64,000 nt of DNA from Allomyces arbusculus (lineage: Eukaryota; Blastocladiomycota; Blastocladiomycetes; Blastocladiales; Blastocladiaceae): assembly GCA_027604705.1 (NCBI GenBank), contig JADHYV010000058.1:55618-119617 (forward strand), given 5' to 3'. Of the stretch, positions 55,562 to 64,000 are shown piece by piece. Every line of letters begins with the position of its first letter. Within the stretch, counting starts at the first letter, position 1. Made by a program: the position numbers and the translations under genes. The notes below the pieces were generated by a model. It was not told the DNA's origin, ran no database searches, and was given only the letters and a program-made list of their open reading frames with translations.

Positions 55562-57907
55562 TCAGTCGTCGTGGAACACGAGCCCGCCCATGGTCCCACC
55601 TCTCGCGCCAACCGTCCTATCGGCCACCGCGACGACACGATGGTGCACGACCTCAAACGATGCCGACTTCTCCAAATCCGAGTCAATTTCGGTCGCCGCC
55701 ACAGCGGGATCCGAGTCGCTGGGTGTCGCCGAGTCCGGTTTGGGCGACGCTGGCGGCGGCGCCGGTACCGATCTGAGCCGGCCCGTCAGGCACAGTACGC
55801 CGAGGAACGTGAGGCCAACACCGACACCGAACATGGTCTGTTGGTCGCTCGACATGGACGAGAGTTCGTCAAAGTAGACGGCGGCCGAGAAGATGCCACA
55901 GAGCGTGTAGACGACATAAAAGGACGGGATCTGCGGTCAAGTCGAAATTAAGGTCAGAAACTGGGGAATCAGGTGGAGGGAAGTGGGAAAACGCACCTGC
56001 AAGAGCGCATCGTAGCGCCGCAACCCTTCGTTGATGTAGAACACTTGCCCGAGCCCCGTGACAAAGATGCCGCCGAGAATCAGGTAGGTCTGGTAGTAGA
56101 CAAACTGGTTGCTGCCGGCCACGGACGTGACGACCAGTTCCGCTGCCGATTTGGCAAAGAGCACCGTCAATCCGCCCATGACACCGCCAATCCCGGCATA
56201 GGCAAACGGAAGCATGTACCGCAGCGCCGGCGAGTTGGCATCGACTTGCAGCCACCGGTTGGTACTGCAGCACCGACGCTGTGCGCGTCTATTCGCGGAC
56301 GCAATCGGGTCGGTCGACGACATTGGGCTCGTGCTCGTGTGCGCGTGCGGCGGCGGCGGGAGTGTTGTTGATGACCCGGCAATACCGCTCTTGATGGGTG
56401 CAACGCGAGCACCGCCGAGCACCGAGCTGGACCCCGCCGCGTGAGCAGTTGCAGCCACGACGTGCGCGAGGTGCGGCGGTAGCTGGTCCTCAGGCACGAC
56501 TGTGAACAGCTGCCGCTGCGCAAGCCGCGCCTGGTTCAATTCCATGATCTTGATAAATACCCACAGAACGAGCGCGATCCCGCCCATGACGCCGAGATAG
56601 ATGATGACGCTCGTGCGCGAGTAGTAGGCGAGCAATGCGCAGAGACTGTGTGCCGTCTCGTCGTGGTTCGAGTAGAGAACGACGAGCACGGTGCCGGCGG
56701 AAATGAAGGAGATTGAGATCGCGTCGAGAATACCAAATGGCTCCTTGTTGATGAGGGGGGCCGCAACGGCGTTAGAGAGGAGCGAGACAGCACCGAGTGC
56801 GGCAATGAGCGATTGCGCGGCAAACGAGAGCGCGACAAAGCTGGCGACGTTGCCGCAAAGCCAAATGGCAAAACCGAGGACCCACATCTACCCAAGAAAT
56901 GCGGCAGATGAGAAAGAGATCGGGTGGGGAGAAGAGCACGTGCGTGGCGAGAGAAATACCGGCATCTTGTAAACGGGCTTACGCAACGACGAGTCGAGCA
57001 TCTCGTTTTTGCGAAAAGCGTACTTTTGCAAGTTCAGGCCAATGTTGAGCACGATACTGCCGGCGACGCTGATAATAACGCCGTAGATCCAACGCGTGCT
57101 GGTTGGCTTGGTGCAGACGGTCGCGTCCCGCGAGCCATGTCTTCTCATGTACGGCTTGTACCCGTTGCCGGACGCGTCGCTCTCCTCGTCATTGGCGTAG
57201 TCGTCATCATTGTATGGATCAAGCATCCCAATCAACGACGACCGGTGCGGATGGTGGTGCGTGGCCGGAGCGGCACCGCCGCCGCTGCCGCCGCCGAGAA
57301 GGACTTGCTGGCCCGACGACTTGGTCGTGAGCGCGCGCTTGGGCAAGATCAGCGGCGCCCACCGGTCGGCGAGCGACAGCGACACGCTGCTGCGGGCCGG
57401 CGACCGGCTGGTCGTCGACGAGGCCGCAAGGCACGCGAGCCCGCGCGCGCACGGATCAACGCCGGCCGTCACCGAGGTGTCACACGTGGTGCCTGCTGGA
57501 ATACCGGCACAGCACCGTTGCGCGAGTCCCGTCGCAGGTACGGCGGCGCCGCACGGCGCATCAACGTCACACGATGCCGTGCACGCGTTGGTGCCGAGCA
57601 CGGCGAACGATGCGCAGTCCGAGTGCGCCGTACAGTATTCACCTGGAGCAGCCACAGGGCGACACGTTCCGGCAACACAGGTCGTAGGCACACCGGTGGA
57701 GAAGATGTCAACACAGTTTGCGGTCGCGGTGCAATTGGTTGTCGTATAGGCAGAGGTAGCAATGGGGGCGAGGTCGAGGAAAACGAGGATAGCTGTGAAG
57801 ATGAAAGCCCAGAGACCTGGATGAATCTGGCGACGGTGCTGGTTCCCGGCACGGCGCGCGAGGGCGCGGCGCGGGCGTGGGTCGGGTGGTCGAGCGTCGC
57901 GGAGCAT
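55562..57907 (-). CDS. NIPA-like Mg2+ transporter with an N-terminal cysteine-rich ectodomain
   Basis: Multi-pass transporter of the NIPA group in the drug/metabolite superfamily. Exons in transcript order are 56960-57907, 55997-56887 and 55562-55930 (introns 72 and 66 bases; donors GTATTT, GTGCGT; all phase 0), 735 residues. The transporter part begins at IYGVIISVAGSIVLNIGLNL and continues KPVYKMPMWVLGFAIWLCGN, then FAAQSLIAALGAVSLLSNAV (the NIPA PLGAxSV region), ILDAISISFISAGTVLVVLY, GGVMGGLTVLFAKSAAELV and FYVVYTLCGIFSAAVYFDEL. Before it lies a signal-like span (GLWAFIFTAILVFLDLAPIA) and about 110 residues with some sixteen Cys (NCVDIFSTG...TCVAGTC, EYCTAHSDC, CTASCDVDAPC, RCCAG), a small disulphide-rich domain I do not recognise. 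A Ser/Gly/His-rich loop links the two. Ordinary NIPA proteins (300-450 aa) lack such a domain. The start is the first in-frame ATG. Confidence 0.82.
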
Positions 57908-58552
57908 GGTGCGGCAAGTCCTTGGCGAGGGAGCAAGAGAGCAATGTGGAGAGAAGCAGGTTTGCCCAGAAGCGGCGAGCACAAGGAAGCGAGCCGTTCA
58001 GCGAAATGTAAATTTGAGCACCATGACTGGACATCGAGATATAGAGCTAATCAAGCTTTCGCTTCGCCTTCGCCCGCTTTCGCTTTGCAAAACATCATAT
58101 TGGCGCGTGTTTCGCTCATTTCGCCCTCTTCCGCCCCTTCCGCGTATTGTACTCAACTGGCTCCGTGCTGGGCGACCGAGGCGACCGGGCTTGGTGATCC
58201 GACGTGTTGCCTGAACGGCTAGCATGGCGACTGTCGAGGAAGCTGCCCGTCGAGGACCCCGTCGCCGTGCGCAATCCGGCGCGTTGCTCGCGCATATCAC
58301 TTACCGCAACTCGCCGCAATTGTCTGCTTGCACCACGCGACTGAATTGATCCGCGGACCAGCAGCAACTTCGTCAAGGACCAGTTCGCCAACCACGGCCC
58401 ATTACCAGTTGACCTTTGGAGCGGCGGACAATCACAAGTAAAAACGGCCGGCACGACCGCGGCCAACGCGGAGACAACTTCTAACACGCCATCACGCCGG
58501 CTCACGCGTGCGGACGGGCGCCGCCATCGGAGATCAGCACGTTGCTGCCACC
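57908..58552. other. Divergent promoter region, NIPA-like (-) / ArfGEF 2 (+)
   Basis: About 640 bases between divergent start codons. Open frames run through it on both strands but lack starts and domain signals. No RNA gene or repeat seen. Confidence 0.5.
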
Positions 58553-61500
58553 ATGTCGGGAATGGCCTCGCCCACGTCGCCTGCCGCCGTGCGCGCCCTT
58601 TACGACAAGATTGGTGCCGAGTTCCCGTCCTCCTACGCGAAAAAGAACAAGGATGTCGTCGACGCCTTTGCCGCGCTGACCAAGCGCCTCGACTCGGTCG
58701 GCGTGCCATCACTCTCCACTCTGCCGACGCTGCCCATCTTCCCCGCGAGTGCTGCAATGAAAGGCATGCTCTTTTCGATCTCGGGATCAATACTCTCCAC
58801 ACGGAACTATTTGCTTACCCCGCCCAACGCCATTGCCAGTCGCAGACCCGACATCAGCCGATTCGATCGCGCTTGCACCCGAGCCCATCATCCCGCCCGT
58901 CGACCTGTTTGCGCCCCTGCGTCTCGCTCTCGACGTGCGCCATAACCCACGCATTCGCGAACTGGCGCTTGATGCTGTCCAAAAGCTGCTCGCCATGGGT
59001 CTGCTCAACGGACCCGTGCCCGGGTCCGAGGTGGCTGATGCTGTTGGCACGCCCAGTGCGGCCAAATCGCCGACGCTCTCGCCAACGGCCATGTCCTCGT
59101 CCGGATCGGCGGCCGATGCTGACACGGTTCCCGCGGGCACGGTTCTGCAACTCGAAGCGACGACGAGTGCTTCCAATGACGACGGGATCAGCGTCCCAGG
59201 CGGCGGGGATGATGCAATCGGCAGCCATACGCCTGCGATCCCGTCGGCGATTCTTGCCGAGGTGCCGAGTACCGGTGCGACGGCTCCGGCGCGCCGCATG
59301 CTGCTCGAAGATGTCATTTCCGCGAGCGCGAGCTGCTTCGCGCCGCTCTCGCAGAGCATTGGCGCTGAGGAGGCGATTCATATCCAGGTCATCAAGGTCA
59401 TCTTGACAGCGACGACGCTGCCGAGCCTGCAGGTGCACGACGTGTCGCTGCTCAAGTCGCTGCAGACGTGCTTCAACTTCTTTCTCTACTCGCGCAACAA
59501 GAACATTATCACGACCGCGCGCGCGGCACTCACGCAGATTCTCTCGTCGGTCGTCTTGCGCACCGTCGCAGACCTGTCGCCGCAAAACGCGCGCGATGCC
59601 TTCATCTCGTTCCGCGCGCTGTGCAAGCTTGCGGCAAAAACGTTTGCCGAGCGCGATGGTGGCGGCAGCTCAGCGGAGCCGTCACCCTTGACTGTGCGGT
59701 GCCGATTGCTCGCGCTCGAGCTGCTCATGACCATGCTCAACCAGTTGAGCCAGGCAAAGTGTCCCGTCGTCGCCGACATTTTGACGAGCCAGGGCGGCGA
59801 TCTGTGCGTTGCCATTTCCAAGAACGCTACGTCGAGTCATGCCGGCTTGTTTGAAAACTCGCTCGCGCTCTTCTCGCTCATCTTGACGCAGCACCGGCAC
59901 CTGTTCAAGCCGCAGATCCCCGTGCTTCTGTGTGACGTCTACTTGCCCGTGCTCGCCGGTAACGCGACGCTGCAGCATAAGCAGCTTCTGCTCCAGTCGC
60001 TCGCGCTCTGGTGCACACAGCCGCAGACGCTCGTCGACCTCTACGTCAACTTTGACTGCGACCTGCACATGCCGTCATGCATCGAGGACCTCCTCCACCG
60101 GTGCTGCCAGGCGTACGCGACGCAACCAGCGCCGGCGCTTGCGGTGCTTGAAGGCGTGCTGAGATCGCTCGCTGGTTGGATGGTCCCGGCGCACCCAATG
60201 TCGCCGATCAACGGCCGCACCAGCGCGTCGCCGCTCGGCGAGGACGGGCAGCCGACGCCTAGCCCGACGGAACTCGGTGTCGGTCCGGCCGAGAGCAAGG
60301 CGTCCGAGGAGAGCGTGATCCAAATGAAGCAGCACACCAAGCATGGACTCGAACTGTTCAACCAGAGCCCGCAAAAGGGTATCGACTACCTTTTCGCGTT
60401 TGATGTAGTCCCGCGCAACGACCCGCACGCGCTTGCCGCCTTCTTGCACGCGAACCCGCCGTCCAAGAGCAAGCTCGGCGAGTTTCTTGGCGAGCTCGAC
60501 CAGTTGGCCGTCATGCACGCATTTGTCGACGCACTCGATTTCCACGGACTTCAATTTGTCGATGCGCTGCGCAGTTTCCTGGCGTTGTTCCGTCTGCCGG
60601 GCGAGGCGCAAAAGATTGATCGGTTCATGGAAAAGTTTGCTGACAAGTACTGCGGCGATAACCCGGACGTGTTTTCGAATGCCGATACGGCCTACGCGCT
60701 CGCGTGTACGTTTGAAGCTCTTCTCTCGTTTATCGCGAATTGGTTTCATCGCGGCCACTGAAACATTGATTGGCGATCACATTCTCTTATTCCCAGTTTC
60801 GGTCATCATGCTCAACACGGACCTTCACTCGAAGCAAGTCAAGAGGCGCATGACCGAGGACGACTTTCTCAAAAACAACCGCCGCATCACCGACAGCCAG
60901 GCGCTCTCGGACGAGTACTTTATGAAGATCTACGACGACGTACGCGGCTCGCTCGTTGCTGGTTCCGGCGCGCAGCTCATGTCGACTCACGGCTGGCTCG
61001 CGCGCACTTACCTCGATTAGATTCGCGCCAACGAGATTCATTTGGAGGATGTGCCCAACGAGGTCACCGAGGACGAGGACCAGCGCAAGGAGCTTTACAA
61101 GCGCGAGAGCCACGTAATTGAAAAGCGGTCGCAGCAAAAGATGAAGGTGCCCAAGGACGTCTCGGCTTGGAAGACGGCCGAGTTGCCCGATTACGCGCGG
61201 CTTATTTTTCAAGGGTCGTTCCGGTCGATTTTGCAGTGTCTCGTTCCGGCTAAGAGCTACACGGGGCTGCGGTCGGCGCTGCAGATTGCGACGCGGTTCG
61301 CGCTCACCGAGGAGCGGCAAGAGTCGCTCGAGGCCTTGGCGCAACTCACGGGGCTCATGACGCCGTCGTCGAGTCTGGCCTCACCGTCGTCGTCTAATGC
61401 CGCATCCGCCGCCGCGGTCGTGTCGGCGCTCGACATGCAGGCAGTGGCGACGCTCGTGCAGGTCGCGCACTCGCTGGCGCCGTCGATCAACGAGTCGTGG

Positions 61501-63507
61501 CCGGTTGTGTTGCAGGGCCTGTCGGAGCTCGACAAACGGTCGATTGACGTGCCCAACGACACGACGGTCCTGATCGACTGCATTTTCACGAGCACGGCTG
61601 CGATCCCGGCACCGGCGCTAGTACATTTTATCATGGCGCTCTGCAGCGTGTCGCGTACCGAGGTCGCGGAAAAGCGGTCCTACTCACTCAAGCGACTCGT
61701 CGAGGTGGCTTACTACAACTTCAACCGCATTCGGTTCGAGTTTAACCAGTTTTTTCCGATCATTCTCGAGCACTTTGTCGAGGTCGTGCAGCTCGACGAC
61801 GATATTGCCACGTTTGCCGTCGACTCGCTGCGGCAGCTTACGTCCAAGTTTCTCGAGCGCGACGAGCTCGCGCACTTCAACTCGCAGCTCGAGTTTATGC
61901 GCCCGTTCCACACGATGATGACGGTCGTCAAGGGCGAGGCGCTGCAGGAGATCATCTTGACGTCACTGCACCAGCTGATCCAGGCGCGGTTCCGCAATCT
62001 CAAGTCTGGATGGAAGGGTGTGTTTCCAGTACTCAACGCCGGCATCCGGTTTCCCATGACCGAGCAGATTCTCGTGCTCGTCTTCCAGCACTTTGCCGAA
62101 CTGCAGAACCAGCACGTTACCGTCGACTACATTGAGTGCCTGGCGCGCGCGTGCTGCGTCGTCGAAAAGACGAGTTTACTCGATCTGCTCGTGTCGGTCC
62201 CGAGCGACCGGATCGCCGTGCTGAGCGGCGTCGTGCAAGTGATCTTGCAGCACCAGCATCTCGCAATGCGCAGCCGCGCGACCGAAGCGCTGTTCCACCT
62301 GCTCGCGGGCGGCGACGATCTCGACACGGATGCGATTGTCGAGCGCGTGCTGCTGCCGCTGTTCCGCGAGAATGATCGACTCGACGTCGTGTGGGTCCAA
62401 GCACTGCAGCAGTTTGTGCGGCTATGGATGGCGGGCATGGAACCCAAGGTGCTGCGCGGTCTTTGTCAAGTACTCGAGCTGTCGGCCGTGCAGCGCAGCG
62501 AGACGGTCGCGCAATGCGCTGTCGTGTGTTTCCAGGAAGTGCTGAAGCACCTCTTGGCGACAGCGGCCGAGTGTGAGCATGCGCACGGCCACACCGCTGC
62601 CGCGGCGTCGGATTCGGCCGACCCAATCACCAACGGGTTGCCTCCGGCAAGCTCAAATACGGCGAGCGAGTCCAGTGATCCGGCAACAGCACCGGTGCCC
62701 ACGGCCAATGCTTTTCCACCCTCGCGTGCGCAGCACGCGGCGCTTTCTCGCTCTGATCTCGGCACGTCGTGGACCCTTGTCATTGCCTGCATGGTCGCCA
62801 TGGCGCAACAGACGCTGCCCAAGGATCTCGAGCGCGTGCGTGGCCCTGGCGCACCGTCAGACGACCCGACCGCACTCGACCCGGCCGATTTCCCGTACGT
62901 GACGCAAATGTGCGCGGTGCACTTGTCGATTCTGTCGATTTTGCAGCCGTTCCTGGGCGCGCACCACACGGCCGTGCCGCTCGAGTTCTACACGGGCGCA
63001 CTCCCGTTCCTCAAGGCCTCGCGCGACTTTGCCATGTCGTTCAACAACAACAACGAGCTGCGGTCGCGCATCTGGAAGGCCGGGCTCACGTCGAACCCGC
63101 CCAATTTGCTGCGGCAAGAGTCACTCGGCACGGCGCTCACAATCATGTGCCTGTGCTGCATTCTCCAAGGGTTTGAACGGCAAGAGCTGCCGTACCTGCG
63201 GTCATTGCGTGACGCGGGTGAGGACGTTGTGAACGAGTTTTTACAGCTGCCGGCCATGACCACGTCCTCAGCGCTCTCCATCAAGACCAAGACATTCATG
63301 GCTCCCAATGTCGCGCTGCTCTACACGCGGCTCGCCGACCTTGCATTCAACATTCCGGGCAAGACGGCGATCATGCCGCTCATCAAGCCGTTTTTCCAGC
63401 TTGGGATCGACATCGTCAAGGATGATGAACCAGCAGCTCGTGTCGCTGTTGCGACCTTCCTTCAGCTGGTGATGAGAAATGTTCTCGACTCGCTTTGGGT
63501 TGGCTAA
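58553..63507 (+). CDS. Sec7/BIG-type Arf guanine nucleotide exchange factor (copy 2, 1563 aa)
   Basis: Second large ArfGEF of the window. Exons are 58553-58748, 58840-60705, 60797-60939 and 61021-63507 (donors GTGCTG, GTACGT, GTACGC), 1563 residues. DCB: VVDAFAALTKRLDS, then LFAPLRLALDVRHNPRIREL. HUS: DAFISFRALCKLAAKTF and NFDCDLHMPSCIEDLLHRC. Sec7 domain at about residues 550-740: FLGELDQLAVMHAFVDALDF with the catalytic Glu near 617, FRLPGEAQKIDRFMEKFADK, then across an intron AYALAFSVIMLNTDLHSKQV and IYDDIRANEIHLEDVP. HDS repeats follow (VEVAYYNFNRIRFEFNQFFP, LEFMRPFHTMMTVVKGEALQ). Compared with copy 1 it has Phe, not Tyr, at the first brefeldin-response position (F-S-D-M). The first intron's acceptor could be 58838-58839 or six bases later. 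It ends about 65 bases before the telomere. Confidence 0.92.
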
Positions 63508-63572
63508 ATGAGAGAATGCATACTGTTTTGTTTTGTTCACCCCTGCTCCCATTGGAGTTTAATGCTTTTGAC
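63508..63572. other. Spacer between the last gene and the telomere
   Basis: Only 65 bases lie between the stop codon of ArfGEF copy 2 and the first telomeric unit. It contains an ordinary AT-rich 3' end (gttttgttttgttcacc) and no subtelomeric repeat. Polyadenylation of the last gene may occur here or inside the telomeric array. Confidence 0.7.
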
Positions 63573-64000
63573 TAGGTTAGGTTAGGTTTTAGGTTTTAGG
63601 GTTTTAGGTTAGGTTAGGTTTTAGGTTTAGGTTTAGGTTTTAGGTTTTTAGGTTAGGTTTAGGTTTTAGGTTTTAGGTTAGTTTTAGGTTTTTAGGTTTA
63701 GGTTTAGGTTAGGTTTTTAGGTTTTTAGGTTTAGGTTTTAGGTTTAGGTTTTTAGGTTAGGTTAGGTTTTAGGTTTTTTAGGTTAGGTTTAGGTTTTTAG
63801 GTTTTTAGGTTTAGGTTAGGTTTTAGGTTTTTAGTTTTTTAGGTTAGGTTTAGGTTTTTTAGGTTTTTAGGTTTTTTAGGTTTTTTAGGTTTAGGTTTTT
63901 TAGGTTTTAGGTTTTTAGGTTTTAGGTTAGGTTTTTAGGTTTTAGGTTTTTAGGTTTTTAGGTTTTTAGGTTAGGTTTTTAGGTTAGGTTTAGGTTTTAG
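63573..64000 (+). repeat. Telomeric repeat array, irregular T(2-6)AGG
   Basis: 428 bases to the window end made almost wholly of units T(n)AGG with n from 2 to 6, mixed without a period: ttagg, tttagg, ttttagg, tttttagg and ttttttagg all occur many times. Exceptions are one AGGG (63598-63601) and two units with AG in place of AGG (about 63679 and 63834). The G-rich strand runs 5' to 3' towards the window's right end, as expected for a right chromosome end. The canonical fungal and animal unit TTAGGG is absent. The array may continue past the window. Confidence 0.95.

Noticed and set aside
63573-64000. Internal simple repeat or low-complexity intron sequence
   Set aside because: The unit is telomere-like, strand orientation fits a right-hand end, and it runs to the window edge without interruption.

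Overview
This is a compact, GC-rich, intron-rich nuclear window that ends in a telomere on the right. The genes are fungal or opisthokont in type: fungal-style OXA1, KTI12, NDC80, RAD54B/Rdh54, DBP10, an MCP1-like mitochondrial protein, a CorA/Alr/Mnr2 magnesium transporter and Sec7/BIG ArfGEFs. A gene for the ciliary/flagellar IQ protein SPATA17 points to a flagellated (zoosporic) fungus, most likely of the Blastocladiomycota or Chytridiomycota. That placement is inference from gene content and base composition; there is no rRNA marker here.

Layout, left to right. 0-10 kb: the end of ribosomal eL33 (-), a DUF1764 protein (+), a 1733-residue Sec7/BIG ArfGEF (-) and a Tra2-like RNA-binding protein (-). 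10-22.5 kb: a short kinesin-4-like motor (+), KTI12 (-), mitochondrial ferredoxin (+), OXA1 (-), NDC80 (+), glycine cleavage H protein (+) and ribosomal P1 (-). 22.5-33.5 kb: a long empty spacer, a secreted tyrosinase with a mucin-like stalk (+), SPATA17 (-), DBP10 (+) and a CorA-type transporter (+). 33.5-47.7 kb: mitochondrial FAD glycerol-3-phosphate dehydrogenase (-), a UBP12/USP15-type deubiquitinase with an unknown N-terminal region (+), RAD54B (+) and MCP1-like (-). 47.7-64 kb: tRNA-Ala(UGC) (-), a HECT_2/UBE3D-like ligase (-), ribosomal eL8 (+), PIP5K (+), a NIPA-like transporter with an extra cysteine-rich ectodomain (-), a second Sec7/BIG ArfGEF of 1563 residues (+) and then the telomere, which begins about 65 bases after the last stop codon.

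The genes are ordinary housekeeping genes with no operon-like logic. Several feed mitochondria (ferredoxin, OXA1, GCSH, GPD2, MCP1-like), and several act in membrane traffic or lipid signalling (two ArfGEFs and PIP5K, all Golgi or plasma-membrane identity factors). I rebuilt exon structures by hand: 58 introns, mostly 66-130 bases. In each model listed with coordinates the exon lengths sum to a whole number of codons. Three signals stand out. The telomere is irregular, T(2-6)AGG. The 5' splice-site consensus is GTRCGT instead of GTAAGT. Two divergent BIG-type ArfGEFs lie at opposite ends of the window. No CRISPR arrays, insertion sequences, viruses or transposons were seen.
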